From Bacteroidota bacterium (GTDB taxonomy: Bacteria > Bacteroidota > Bacteroidia > Chitinophagales > Chitinophagaceae), in assembly GCA_018267575.1 (NCBI GenBank), contig JAFDYF010000069.1:62001-126000 (forward strand): a stretch of DNA of 64,000 bases, in the 5' to 3' direction. Numbering within the stretch: the stretch's first letter is position 1; each line of letters opens with the position of its first letter. A program made the translations under genes and the position numbers. The notes beneath the pieces were generated by a model. That model searched no databases. It saw only the letters and a list, made by a program, of their open reading frames with translations, and was not told the DNA's origin. Positions 36,560-45,187 of the stretch are shown piece after piece.

Positions 36560-37417
36560 ATGAAATTATTCAGGCATGGAAAGCCAAATGAAGAAAAACC
36601 AGGTTTGCTGGTAGGTGATGAGCATTTTGACCTTAGCAAATTTGCTGAGGATTATGACGAAACTTTTTTTAGCACCAATGGGTTCGATCGGTTAAGCAAA
36701 TGGTTCTCCGATAATAAAACACAATGTCCTAAATTGGCAAAAGTCGATCGTTTTGGGCCAGTGATCAAAAGGCCTTCAAAGATTGTTTGTATTGGCTTGA
36801 ACTATTCCGATCATGCCAAAGAAACCGGTGCAAAAGTGCCAGAAGAACCGGTTGTATTTTTTAAATCTACGACTGCAATTATTGGTCCCAATGATAATGT
36901 AACGATACCAAAAAATAGTCATAAAACAGATTGGGAAGTGGAGCTGGCAGTTGTTATAGGGAAAAAAGCTTCTTATGTGGATGAAAAAGAGGCGACCAAT
37001 TATATTGCTGGATACACACTTCATAATGATTATAGTGAGCGAGCTTTTCAATTGGAAAGAAGTGGGCAATGGGTAAAGGGAAAAAGCTCTGATACTTTTG
37101 CACCCATCGGGCCTTATTTGGTAACACCCGATGAAATAAAAGATGTGAATAACCTTCGCTTGTGGCTCACCTTGAATGGGAAGATGATGCAGGATGGAAA
37201 TTCCTCCAACCTGATTTTTAAAATTCCCTTTATTGTTCACTATGTAAGCCAATTCATGACCTTGTTGCCAGGCGATATCATCAGCACGGGTACACCTGCT
37301 GGGGTAGGCATGGGACAAAAGCCGGAGCCTTTTTACCTAAAAGATGGCGATTTGGTGGAGTTGGGTATTGATGGACTGGGGTCATCCAAACAGAAACTGG
37401 TAAGTTGGGGAAAATAA
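36560..37417 (+). CDS. fumarylacetoacetase-family 2,4-diketo-3-deoxy-L-fuconate hydrolase
   Basis: The protein has 285 residues from ATG 36560; a TTG 42 bp upstream is in frame but less likely. The FAH C-terminal domain begins near KIVCIGLNYSDHAKE, with metal-binding acidic residues in DWEVELAVVIGKK and the conserved STGTPAGVG near 250. In the oxidative L-fucose or L-rhamnose routes, such enzymes split 2,4-diketo-3-deoxy acid into pyruvate and lactate. That role is favoured because the next four genes encode a 6-deoxysugar mutarotase, a lactonase and two dehydrogenases. Ureidoglycolate lyase-type annotation would be the generic alternative. Confidence 0.78.
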   Translation: MKLFRHGKPNEEKPGLLVGDEHFDLSKFAEDYDETFFSTNGFDRLSKWFSDNKTQCPKLAKVDRFGPVIKRPSKIVCIGLNYSDHAKETGAKVPEEPVVFFKSTTAIIGPNDNVTIPKNSHKTDWEVELAVVIGKKASYVDEKEATNYIAGYTLHNDYSERAFQLERSGQWVKGKSSDTFAPIGPYLVTPDEIKDVNNLRLWLTLNGKMMQDGNSSNLIFKIPFIVHYVSQFMTLLPGDIISTGTPAGVGMGQKPEPFYLKDGDLVELGIDGLGSSKQKLVSWGK

Positions 37418-37475
37418 TACTGGACCATTGGTTCAACCTAAACCGTACATGATATTATTCTAATACTGATCAATT

Positions 37476-37808
37476 ATGTCAATACGATATTGCTTTGCTC
37501 TTGACCTCAAAGACGACCCCGCTCTCATTGCTGAGTACGATGAGATTCACCACAATGTTTGGCCCGAGAATATCCAGGGAATCAAAGATTCTGGTATAAC
37601 GGTAATGGATCTGTATCGCACAGGTAATCGATTGTTCATGATTATGGAAGTGAATGATGATTTCTCGTTTGAAAAAAAAGCGGCCAATGATGCCGCCAAC
37701 CCCAAAGTACAGGAATGGGAAAAGTTGATGTGGAAATTTCAGCAACCGCTGCCTTGGGCAAAAGAAGGAGAAAAGTGGGTGTTGATGAAACAGGTATTTG
37801 AATTATAA
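37476..37808 (+). CDS. RhaM-type 6-deoxysugar mutarotase
   Basis: This 110-residue single-domain protein is of the L-rhamnose mutarotase (RhaM/YiiL) fold. Conserved patterns are IAEYDEIHHNVWPE near 18-31, with the catalytic His region, and the C-terminal WVLMKQVFEL. The enzyme interconverts alpha and beta anomers of L-rhamnose or L-fucose so that the dehydrogenase gets the right anomer. It sits between the diketo-acid hydrolase and lactonase genes. L-fucose is the more likely sugar given the fucose-dehydrogenase-like gene downstream. Confidence 0.8.
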   Translation: MSIRYCFALDLKDDPALIAEYDEIHHNVWPENIQGIKDSGITVMDLYRTGNRLFMIMEVNDDFSFEKKAANDAANPKVQEWEKLMWKFQQPLPWAKEGEKWVLMKQVFEL

Positions 37809-37875
37809 ATCGTTCAACATTGGCTCAATAATTTGATTTTTAAATTATCATTGGTCTCTTAGTTAATATTAATTT

Positions 37876-38709
37876 ATGTTTTACCAAACGATAGATACCC
37901 ATGTTCACTTTTGGAAATACAACAAAACAAGGGATGCTTGGATCACGGAAGATATGAAGGTTCTTCAGCAGGATTACCTACCTGAACATCTTATGTTGAA
38001 TCTGAAAAGAAATGGGGTGGATGGTTGTGTTGCCATACAGGTGAATCAGGAAGAAGTGGAGACCCGGTTTATGGTGGAGCTTTCCAAAACACATGATATC
38101 ATTAAGGGCGTGGTGGGCTGGATTGATTTGCGTGCTGATAATATTGATGAAAAACTGGTGTCCTTTTCAGAAAATAGCATTATCAAAGGGTATCGCCATA
38201 TTGTTCAGGCAGAGCCGGATGACTTTTTATTAAGGTCCGATTTCCAACGTGGCGTACATGCTTTGACGCAATATAATTACACCTATGATATTTTGATATA
38301 CCCATCACAGTTAAAATCTGCCTTGGGTTTTGTATCAAAATTGCCAGACCAAAAACTCATTATTGACCATTGCGCCAAGCCAGATATCAAGAACAAAAAT
38401 ATGGATGATTGGAAAAAATGGATGCGGGAAATTGCACAGAGTCAAAATGTTTATTGCAAGGTTTCGGGACTGTTCACCGAAGCGCATTGGAAAGGCTGGG
38501 CAGCTTCAGATTTCTATCCTTATCTGGATGTGGTTTTTGAGGCTTTTGGTATTGACCGCGTAATGTTTGGTAGCGATTGGCCGGTAATTCTTCTCTCTGG
38601 GATTTATGTGCAATGGAAAAGCTTATTGGAAAAGTATATGGAAACCTTTAAGCAAGAGGACAAAGAGAAATTTTTCGGGTTGAATGCTACAAAGTTTTAT
38701 AATTTGTAA
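37876..38709 (+). CDS. amidohydrolase-2 family L-fuconolactonase
   Basis: This 277-residue TIM-barrel metal hydrolase has IDTHVHFWKY at 6-15, carrying the HxH site, LIIDHCAKPDI near 160, YCKVSGLF near 195 and the metal-binding aspartate in MFGSDWPV near 235. These match the lactonase branch that includes L-fucono-1,5-lactonase and L-rhamnono-lactonase. It opens the lactone made by the sugar dehydrogenase to give the aldonic acid. It follows the mutarotase by 67 bp on the same strand. Confidence 0.82.
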   Translation: MFYQTIDTHVHFWKYNKTRDAWITEDMKVLQQDYLPEHLMLNLKRNGVDGCVAIQVNQEEVETRFMVELSKTHDIIKGVVGWIDLRADNIDEKLVSFSENSIIKGYRHIVQAEPDDFLLRSDFQRGVHALTQYNYTYDILIYPSQLKSALGFVSKLPDQKLIIDHCAKPDIKNKNMDDWKKWMREIAQSQNVYCKVSGLFTEAHWKGWAASDFYPYLDVVFEAFGIDRVMFGSDWPVILLSGIYVQWKSLLEKYMETFKQEDKEKFFGLNATKFYNL

Positions 38710-38841
38710 ACCTGATGAACGCGGATCAATAGTCGAAGTTTTGCATTCCTCGTTTGGAGGAAAAGTAAAATTGGTTGGGGAAAAATAAACAATAATGAAT
38801 ACTAGAAATTGAATGTCACAAATCTAAAATCATAAGCTTCG

Positions 38842-39624
38842 ATGGACTTACATATTGCAAACAAGGTTTTTATAGTAACGGGTGGTGCAAAGGGAATTGG
38901 TGCAGCCATTAGCAAAGCAATTGCTTCTGAAGGTGGTCTGGTAGTGGTAGCAGGCAGGAATAAGGACGATAACCACACCATTGTTGACGAGATTGTAAAA
39001 ATGCATGGCAAAGCTGCTTCGCATACGGTGGAATTGGGCGATCCGGAAGCATGTAAAGAGCTGATTGATTTTACGATTACCAAATTTGGTCGTATTGATG
39101 GGTTGGTGAACAATGCTGGCGTGAACGATGGAGTGGGACTCGAAAATGGATCCCCAGAAAAATTCAATCAATCCTTACAAAAAAACCTGAGCCATTATTA
39201 TAATCTAGCTCATTATGCATTGCCCCATTTGAAAAAAACAAAAGGAAGCATTGTGAATATCGGTTCTAAAGTTGCCGTTACTGGACAGGGAAATACTTCT
39301 GGTTATGCCGCTAGCAAAGGCGCCATCAATGCATTGACTAGGGAGTGGGCTGTGGAACTATTGCCTTATTCCATTAGAGTAAATACCGTGTTGCCAGCAG
39401 AAGTATGGACACCTTTATATGCCAACTGGATAAAAACTTTTGATGAACCTCAGAAAAAAATTGATTCCATCACTTCCAAAATACCCTTTGAAAAAAGATT
39501 CACCACTCCTGAGGAAATTGCCAGCACAACAGTATTTTTATTAAGCGATCAATCGGGCCATACTACGGGCCAAATACTTTTCGTGGATGGCGGTTATACG
39601 CATTTGGATAGATCATTGACCTAA
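38842..39624 (+). CDS. SDR-family L-fucose 1-dehydrogenase
   Basis: This 260-residue short-chain dehydrogenase has a cofactor loop TGGAKGIG near 14-21, NNAGVNDGVGLE, a catalytic serine in NIGSKVAVTGQGN and the YAASK pair. Phrases such as HYYNLAHYALPHLK and the C-terminal GGYTHLDRSLT closely recall characterised bacterial L-fucose dehydrogenases (Burkholderia type) as I remember them. It would oxidise L-fucose to L-fuconolactone, the first step of the oxidative route, with the lactonase encoded upstream. Confidence in the exact sugar is moderate to good. Confidence 0.78.
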   Translation: MDLHIANKVFIVTGGAKGIGAAISKAIASEGGLVVVAGRNKDDNHTIVDEIVKMHGKAASHTVELGDPEACKELIDFTITKFGRIDGLVNNAGVNDGVGLENGSPEKFNQSLQKNLSHYYNLAHYALPHLKKTKGSIVNIGSKVAVTGQGNTSGYAASKGAINALTREWAVELLPYSIRVNTVLPAEVWTPLYANWIKTFDEPQKKIDSITSKIPFEKRFTTPEEIASTTVFLLSDQSGHTTGQILFVDGGYTHLDRSLT

Positions 39625-39635
39625 AATTTTTAATT

Positions 39636-40412
39636 ATGTTTCGTTTAGACAATAAGACCGCTATCGTTACAGGTGGCGGCGGCGGTATCGGAAAAGCAAT
39701 TGCCACTGTTTTTGCAAAACAGGGTGCCAAGGTTTTTGTACTTGACATGGATGAGCAAGGCGGTCAAAAGGTAGTGGCTGATATTAGGGATGCCGGCGGC
39801 AAAGCTGATTTTAAAAAATGCAATGTAAGTCAGCAAAACACTGTCGATTCAGTGGTTGCTGAGATTATGAATGAGGCTCAACAGATAGATATTTTAGTGA
39901 ACAATGCGGGCATCGCCCATGTGGGCAATGCGGAAAATACCGCTGAAGCTGATTTCGACAGACTGACCAGCGTGAACGTAAAAGGGGTTTATAATTTTTT
40001 GCACGCGGTGATACCGCAAATGAAAAAATCGGGCGGTGGTGTGATTTTGAATATGGCTTCCGTTGCGTCATCGGTGGGTATCCCTGACCGTTTTGCGTAT
40101 TCCATGACCAAGGGTGCCGTGGTTGGCATGACGCTTTCGGTGGCCAAGGACTATATCCATCAGAACATTCGCTGCAATTGTGTTTCTCCCGGACGGGTAC
40201 ACACTCCCTTTGTGGATGGGTTCATCGCAAAAAATTATCCCGGTCAAGAAAAAGAAATGTTCGAAAAGCTTTCCAAAACACAACCCATCGGAAGAATGGC
40301 ACAACCGGAAGAAATCGCCAATCTGGTTTTGTACTTGTGCAGCGAGGAAGCTTCCTTTATCACGGGCTGTGATTATGCGATTGATGGGGGATTTATTAAG
40401 CTTAATAATTAG
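39636..40412 (+). CDS. SDR dehydrogenase, probably 2-keto-3-deoxy-L-fuconate dehydrogenase
   Basis: This 258-residue short-chain dehydrogenase has TGGGGGIGKA near 12-21, NNAGIAHVGN, a catalytic serine in NMASVASSVG and the YSMTK pair, and ends in GCDYAIDGGF. It starts 11 bp after the fucose dehydrogenase gene. The oxidative pathway needs a dehydrogenase making 2,4-diketo-3-deoxy-L-fuconate for the FAH-family hydrolase at the head of the cluster, and this gene is the obvious candidate. The role is assigned mainly from context, since SDR sequences alone rarely fix the substrate. Confidence 0.68.
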   Translation: MFRLDNKTAIVTGGGGGIGKAIATVFAKQGAKVFVLDMDEQGGQKVVADIRDAGGKADFKKCNVSQQNTVDSVVAEIMNEAQQIDILVNNAGIAHVGNAENTAEADFDRLTSVNVKGVYNFLHAVIPQMKKSGGGVILNMASVASSVGIPDRFAYSMTKGAVVGMTLSVAKDYIHQNIRCNCVSPGRVHTPFVDGFIAKNYPGQEKEMFEKLSKTQPIGRMAQPEEIANLVLYLCSEEASFITGCDYAIDGGFIKLNN

Positions 40413-40542
40413 GAAGGTGTAGGGTGGAAGGTATGGGGTGCGAGGTATTAGGTTAAAGGTTTGTCGGATAAAGTTAGTTTGTTTTTTAAGGGGTCTGAAA
40501 GTATAGAATTATTAATTTTTAATTACAATCCCCAATTCCAAA

Positions 40543-40944
40543 CTACTCATCCTCTCCACCCTCCATCAACCCATCCAAATCCCTTCTTTGCTTTTTTGTT
40601 GGTCTTCCAATTTTACTTTGACGTTTTCCGGTATGAAAACTGGCAGCCTGAAATTGTATCCTTTCTATTTCTTCTGCTGGCGTTATATCCAGATAATATT
40701 TTATGGCTTCCGCATATTGTACCCGATGGTCCAGCAATCCGGTTACCTTGATGCGCCATTTCTTGGCCTCGGTTTTTACCTCATACTCCTCATCGATATT
40801 CACTTGTTTGGAGGCTTTTGTGTTGTTCCCATTGTATTTCACCTTTCCTTTTTCGCAAGCATCGGCAGCAAGGGAGCGGGTCTTGAATAGACGGATAGAC
40901 CATAGGTATTTGTCAAGGCGTATTTTTTCGGGTGAATTGCTCAT
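40543..40944 (-). CDS. S4-domain RNA-binding protein, Hsp15-like
   Basis: This 133-residue protein starts at ATG 40944; a TTG 48 bp upstream is in frame but would add residues before the S4 fold. The S4 domain begins RLDKYLWSIRLFKTRSLA and continues KGKVKYNG. The C-terminal tail is very basic and then acidic (GRPTKKQRRDLDGLMEGGEDE), as in Hsp15/YrfH-type proteins that bind free 50S subunits carrying stalled nascent chains. It stands alone, convergent with the fucose cluster. Confidence 0.82.
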   Translation of the reverse strand: MSNSPEKIRLDKYLWSIRLFKTRSLAADACEKGKVKYNGNNTKASKQVNIDEEYEVKTEAKKWRIKVTGLLDHRVQYAEAIKYYLDITPAEEIERIQFQAASFHTGKRQSKIGRPTKKQRRDLDGLMEGGEDE

Positions 40945-41065
40945 GGAAGTTTTGAAAAGGTTTGCTTCATATATTTTTTTACTTTTTCCCAAGATGAGTC
41001 GGGAAAAAACAATTTGGGGTCTTCTTCTTTGTCTGCATCATCGAAAAAAGTTAGACTCAAATGCA

Positions 41066-41554
41066 TCATCCAAATTTTATCTTCCCATATTTGTTTGAAA
41101 AATTTTCAATCATTTTTTTAGGGCCTAATTCCTGTGCCAGTTGGAAGATATCAAAGAAATCTTTTTTGCTCCCTCGTTTTGTGACAGCAAAGAGTTTCAT
41201 AGCAGAAACATCATCTACTGAAAAAAAACGGATTCCTTCTAGTGTTTCAATAGGTTGCAATAATGCAAAGGGATGATACACCCAATCCACCTTGATTTCA
41301 TTAATAAAGCAGAAAAGCATGTACTTGTTATTGCTCCGATAGGAATAATTAAAATCTATTTGAAGTAAATCATTAATCCCGAGAGGATCGAAAACCTGTG
41401 TAGAAAACATTTCCAAATCAATACTACTACGATGACCAAAGCGCAAAGCCAGATTCGTACCGCCTACCAAAGCAAAATTCTGCAAGTACTCTTTCGATTG
41501 AAGAGCAAGCAAGGTTTTCTGAGTGGCATCACTAATAGTATTCAGGTGCAACAT
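41066..41554 (-). CDS. AbiEii/AbiGii-type nucleotidyltransferase (toxin-like)
   Basis: The protein has 162 residues from ATG 41554; a TTG at 41578 would add eight. The minimal nucleotidyltransferase motif is VGGTNLALRFGHR near 30-42, followed by SIDLEMF with Asp46 and Glu48. The usual second carboxylate is Asp, so Glu here is a small departure. AbiEii-type proteins are toxins of type IV toxin-antitoxin and phage-abortive systems that modify tRNA ends. The gene overlaps by 23 bp the small gene upstream, as expected for a co-translated pair. It is short for the family (often 220-300), so it may be a minimal or decayed form. Confidence 0.7.
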   Translation of the reverse strand: MLHLNTISDATQKTLLALQSKEYLQNFALVGGTNLALRFGHRSSIDLEMFSTQVFDPLGINDLLQIDFNYSYRSNNKYMLFCFINEIKVDWVYHPFALLQPIETLEGIRFFSVDDVSAMKLFAVTKRGSKKDFFDIFQLAQELGPKKMIENFSNKYGKIKFG

Positions 41555-41804
41555 GGATTTGTTCAATAGGAATGTCAAAATAATTACTCATGAAATTGGC
41601 AGTCTTTTTGTCCAGCGTTTTGCTTTTTATCGTAGCCTCTTTGATTTGTTCTTCCGAATACATCTTGAACAAGATTCTTACATCTTTCGTAAAACCTCTT
41701 GTTAACACCCGTTCTATAATAAATTGCGCATTCCTTTCCCAATCCAATTTTTCGGGATCCACATCCCAAAAAATACTATTGTTGATACATTCTTTTACAC
41801 TCAT
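41532..41804 (-). CDS. small partner of the AbiEii-like protein (DUF6922-like)
   Basis: The protein has 90 residues. Features are FWDVDPEKLDWERNAQFIIE near 12-31 and RVLTRGFTKDVRILFKMY, followed by a short helical tail. Such small proteins commonly precede AbiEii-like genes in Bacteroidota and are annotated DUF6922; I recall this from family context and have not searched it. It is the likely antitoxin or cognate partner. Its 3' end overlaps the toxin start by 23 bp in another frame. The function is inferred from pairing. Confidence 0.6.
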   Translation of the reverse strand: MSVKECINNSIFWDVDPEKLDWERNAQFIIERVLTRGFTKDVRILFKMYSEEQIKEATIKSKTLDKKTANFMSNYFDIPIEQIHVAPEYY

Positions 41805-41828
41805 TTGTATTGATTTCTTGTTACAAGC

Positions 41829-43196
41829 TTAACTCATCTCCGCAAAATATTTGTGGAAATAGGGGATGGTTTCAATGCCTTTGTAAAAATTGGCCAAATC
41901 AAATTTCTCGTTGGGGGAGTGCAGGTTATCGCTATCCAACCCAAAACCCATAAACACAATTTTTATACCCAACTCCTTTTCAAACAGCGCACAGATAGGA
42001 ATGCTACCGCCGCCACGAACGGGTACGGGCTTTTTATGGAAAGTGGCTTCAATGGCTTTTGCTGCCGCTTTATAGGCTTTTGAATCCAATGGCGTCATGT
42101 AGGGTTCACCGCCATGATGTTCTTCCGCTTTCACGGTAACGCCTACCGGAGCAATGCTCTTGAAATAGTTCAATAATTTTTCGGTGATTTTTTTGGCCGA
42201 TTGATTGGGAACCAAACGAGCGGAGATTTTTGCGTATGCTTTGGATGGCAATACCGTTTTTGCTCCTTCGCCTGTATAGCCGCCCCAAATGCCGTTCACT
42301 TCCAAAGTAGGACGTATGCCTGTTCTTTCATTGGTTGAATATCCTTTTTCGCCAAAAACGGCTTTGATGCCCAAATCTTTTTTGAATTCTTCTTCATCAA
42401 ACGGAGCTTCTGCCATGAGTTTTCTTTCTTCCATGCTAGAGTCCACCACATCATCATAAAAGCCGGGAATGGTAATATGGTTGTTCGAATCATGGCAACT
42501 TGCAATCATTTGCGCCAGAATGGTGATGGGATTGGCAACTGCACCGCCATACACGCCACTATGCAGGTCTCTATTAGCACCTGTTACTTCCACTTCGATA
42601 TAGGAAAGTCCACGAACGCCGATATCGATGGAGGGGTTTTCCAAACTGATCATGGAAGTGTCGCTGATTAATATCACATCTGCTTTCAGCAATTCTTTAT
42701 GTGAGGAAACAAATTTTGCGAGATTGGGTGAACCGATTTCTTCTTCTCCTTCAATAATAAATTTTACGTTGGTGACTAACGAATTGGTCTTCGACATGGT
42801 TTCAAAGGCTTTTACATGCATGTAAAACTGTCCTTTGTCATCAGCAGACCCACGTGCAAATATTTTTCCGTCTTTGATGACTGGCTCAAAGGGCCCGCTG
42901 TGCCAGAGTTCTAGCGGGTCGGCTGGTTGTACATCGTAATGGCCATATACAAGCACGGTTGGTTTGGTTGGATCAATCATTTTTTCCGCATATACTACCG
43001 GGTGGCCATTCGTTGCATAAATCTCGGCCTTGCTTGCACCTGCTTCCAAGAGTTTTTGTTTCACCGCTTCCGCGCAATCGTTCATGTCTTTTTTATGTTC
43101 GCTCTTCGCACTGATTGATGGGATACGGAGCAATCCGAGCAATTCATTCAAGAACCGATCTTTGTTTTTTTCCTGATAATCTGTCCAAGCCTGCAT
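41829..43196 (-). CDS. M20-family metallo-dipeptidase
   Basis: This 455-residue zinc peptidase of the M20/CNDP type has VYGHYDVQPADP near 82 with the first zinc histidine and catalytic aspartate, GSADDKGQ near 114, the general-base glutamate pair in FIIEGEEEIGS near 148, and a later HSPNEKFDLANF histidine near 430. The lid domain lies between about 200 and 315. It removes residues from dipeptides or short peptides in the cytosol. There is no signal peptide. It is a single gene next to the AbiEii-like pair (24 bp). Confidence 0.88.
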   Translation of the reverse strand: MQAWTDYQEKNKDRFLNELLGLLRIPSISAKSEHKKDMNDCAEAVKQKLLEAGASKAEIYATNGHPVVYAEKMIDPTKPTVLVYGHYDVQPADPLELWHSGPFEPVIKDGKIFARGSADDKGQFYMHVKAFETMSKTNSLVTNVKFIIEGEEEIGSPNLAKFVSSHKELLKADVILISDTSMISLENPSIDIGVRGLSYIEVEVTGANRDLHSGVYGGAVANPITILAQMIASCHDSNNHITIPGFYDDVVDSSMEERKLMAEAPFDEEEFKKDLGIKAVFGEKGYSTNERTGIRPTLEVNGIWGGYTGEGAKTVLPSKAYAKISARLVPNQSAKKITEKLLNYFKSIAPVGVTVKAEEHHGGEPYMTPLDSKAYKAAAKAIEATFHKKPVPVRGGGSIPICALFEKELGIKIVFMGFGLDSDNLHSPNEKFDLANFYKGIETIPYFHKYFAEMS

Positions 43197-43370
43197 ATAT
43201 TATTTATTTCGTTAGTTAGAATTTACAGCGAATTTAGGTCATTTGGGATATTTATGTAGCCAGCAATATCATACTATGGAACATCCTTGCGGCGCTCCAT
43301 TCAACTACATACTACTATTGGACTTTCGGTTTATTATTGCAATTTCTGAATTTAATATTTTTGTTGAACC

Positions 43371-43414
43371 CGCCCAGACTAGCTCCGCCCTTAAGGGCGG
43401 AGCTAGTCTGGGCG
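43371..43414. repeat. perfect 44-bp palindrome
   Basis: Two 22-bp arms, CGCCCAGACTAGCTCCGCCC plus TT and the exact reverse complement, meet with no spacer at 43392/43393. The element is GC-rich in AT-rich surroundings. It lies between two divergent genes, so it is not an ordinary end-of-gene terminator. It could form a cruciform or a strong hairpin in RNA of either strand. Confidence 0.85.
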
Positions 43415-43492
43415 TAAGAGTATTTAACCTCTCCAGCATTTTTCTGTGTGAAAATATTTGGTAATCCAAATGCCACGAATCATTTTTGCAGG

Positions 43493-44353
43493 ATGCACAT
43501 TGCTTTTGTTACCTATAAAAACGAACCCCTTTTATTTGAGGACGACCAATTGATTGCTGAATATTTGGAAAGCAAAGATATCAGAGTGAGCCCTATCCCT
43601 TGGGACAACCCTACGGTGGAGTGGACTTCATTTGATACAGTAGTGATCCGCTCTGCATGGGACTATATCCATCGAGCGAGTGAGTTTAATATTTGGTTGG
43701 AGAAAATGAAAGTGTTGGGAGTTAAGCTATTTAATCCGATTTCTGTTATTCAATGGAACCAGCACAAAAGCTATTTTGTTGATTTTTCTAAGAAAGGAGT
43801 ATTGGTGCCGCCATTCCAATACTGTCCTTCAAAGAGCCAGTTTGAACTTTCATCTATCATGAATGAAAGGGCTTGGGATAAAGTCGTGGTTAAACCAGCC
43901 GTTTCCGCTGGCTCCTTTAATACATGGGTAGTGGAGAATGACAATTTAAAACATAGCCAACAACGTTTTGCTGAATTGTTACGAACGAACGACATGATTG
44001 TGCAAGAATTCAGGAAGGAAGTATTGACAGATGGGGAATGGTCACTACTATTTTTCAATAAAAAATTCAGCCACGCCATCATCAAAAAACCCAAGATTGG
44101 AGACTTTCGGGTACAGGCTAAGTTTGGTGGAACCGAAGAGCCCGCGTATCCAGATTTGGCGATTGTGGAGCAAGCCGAACGAATTTTGCAAAAAGTGGAA
44201 GAACCTCTACTATATGCAAGGGTCGATGGGGTTATTTCCAAGGATAATAAATTTTGGTTGATGGAATTGGAATTAATAGAACCTGTTTTATTTGTGAAAA
44301 ACAGCAAAAATGGCTGTGCGCATTTTTATGAGGCGCTTGTAGGTTTGTTTTAG
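43493..44353 (+). CDS. ATP-grasp family ligase of unknown substrate
   Basis: The protein has 286 residues from ATG 43493; an upstream in-frame GTG at 43448 is less likely. The ATP-grasp pattern is visible: a pre-ATP domain, WDKVVVKPAVSAGSFNTWVV near 130-150 with the ATP-binding lysine, VQEFRKEVLTDGEWSLLFF with the hinge, and metal-binding residues in FWLMELELIEPVLF near 262-275. These enzymes couple a carboxylate to an amine or thiol with ATP. It resembles the RimK/glutathione-synthetase-like single-gene group in Bacteroidota, with unknown substrate. It is convergent with a CPBP protease gene 6 bp away. Confidence 0.72.
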   Translation: MHIAFVTYKNEPLLFEDDQLIAEYLESKDIRVSPIPWDNPTVEWTSFDTVVIRSAWDYIHRASEFNIWLEKMKVLGVKLFNPISVIQWNQHKSYFVDFSKKGVLVPPFQYCPSKSQFELSSIMNERAWDKVVVKPAVSAGSFNTWVVENDNLKHSQQRFAELLRTNDMIVQEFRKEVLTDGEWSLLFFNKKFSHAIIKKPKIGDFRVQAKFGGTEEPAYPDLAIVEQAERILQKVEEPLLYARVDGVISKDNKFWLMELELIEPVLFVKNSKNGCAHFYEALVGLF

Positions 44354-44359
44354 AAGCGG

Positions 44360-45049
44360 TTATTTTTTCGACATCAATACAAATAAAGTAAGCAGGTCCC
44401 AAGTTAAATGACAAATGATCAATGGGGTTATATTCTTGTATTTATTATAGAAAATCGCAAATATCAACCCGATATAAAATGGTCCAATCACCTGTAAAAA
44501 AGTTCCATAGCCAGCATGTGCCAATGCAAATAAAGCAGATGATATAAAAATGGGCCAAAATGCCGTTTTGAAAAACTTTTGAAGTCGTGGGATAAGGTAA
44601 CCTCTAAAAAGAAGCTCTTCTACTATACCTGCAGTTATTGCAGTGAAATACATCAGCCATTTGGTCTTCTTAAAAAGAGCAACGATATGGTTGGTTTTTG
44701 TCGACTCCCCCTGAAAATGGAATGTTTTTATAATGATGAAGTTTACGACCATCATGCCAGCAAATAATACAACAAGTAATATGATAATGGCTAACAGTTT
44801 ATGCAATAAACCTTGTTTTGTTTCTTGCCAAATCAAAAAATCGGTTTGTTCGATTTTTATCACATATAAAGCCATTACAAGTAGGCAGAGCCAAAAATAT
44901 ACTCTGGAAACAATAAATGAAGTTTTGTAACTATAACCCGCATGGATAACCAGTGCATTGGTGATGCTAGTGCCGGCGAACATCAGAAAACACATCAATA
45001 ATATACCTAAAACTGTTTTGCTGTTTAAGCGGAAGGATAGTGTTTGCAT
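44360..45049 (-). CDS. CPBP-family intramembrane glutamic protease
   Basis: This 229-residue membrane protein has about seven helices. It shows the Abi/CPBP signature: GIVEELLFRGYLIPRL near 140 with the EExxxR catalytic motif, FALAHAGYG near 170 and the late histidine in ICHLTWDLL near 217. Members include Rce1-like CAAX proteases and bacteriocin self-immunity proteins. The substrate is unknown. There are no bacteriocin genes nearby, so an immunity role is not indicated. Confidence 0.82.
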   Translation of the reverse strand: MQTLSFRLNSKTVLGILLMCFLMFAGTSITNALVIHAGYSYKTSFIVSRVYFWLCLLVMALYVIKIEQTDFLIWQETKQGLLHKLLAIIILLVVLFAGMMVVNFIIIKTFHFQGESTKTNHIVALFKKTKWLMYFTAITAGIVEELLFRGYLIPRLQKFFKTAFWPIFISSALFALAHAGYGTFLQVIGPFYIGLIFAIFYNKYKNITPLIICHLTWDLLTLFVLMSKK

Positions 45050-45187
45050 CGGTATTATTTGACCAAAAATAGTGAATCACTTGTTGCGATTGGTTTCAAG
45101 CAAGTATTCCCTTGGCTGACTGCCCCACATACTGTAAATTCGCAAACTGTCTAAGGGTATAAAATTGTCAGTAACTCGAGAATATAT

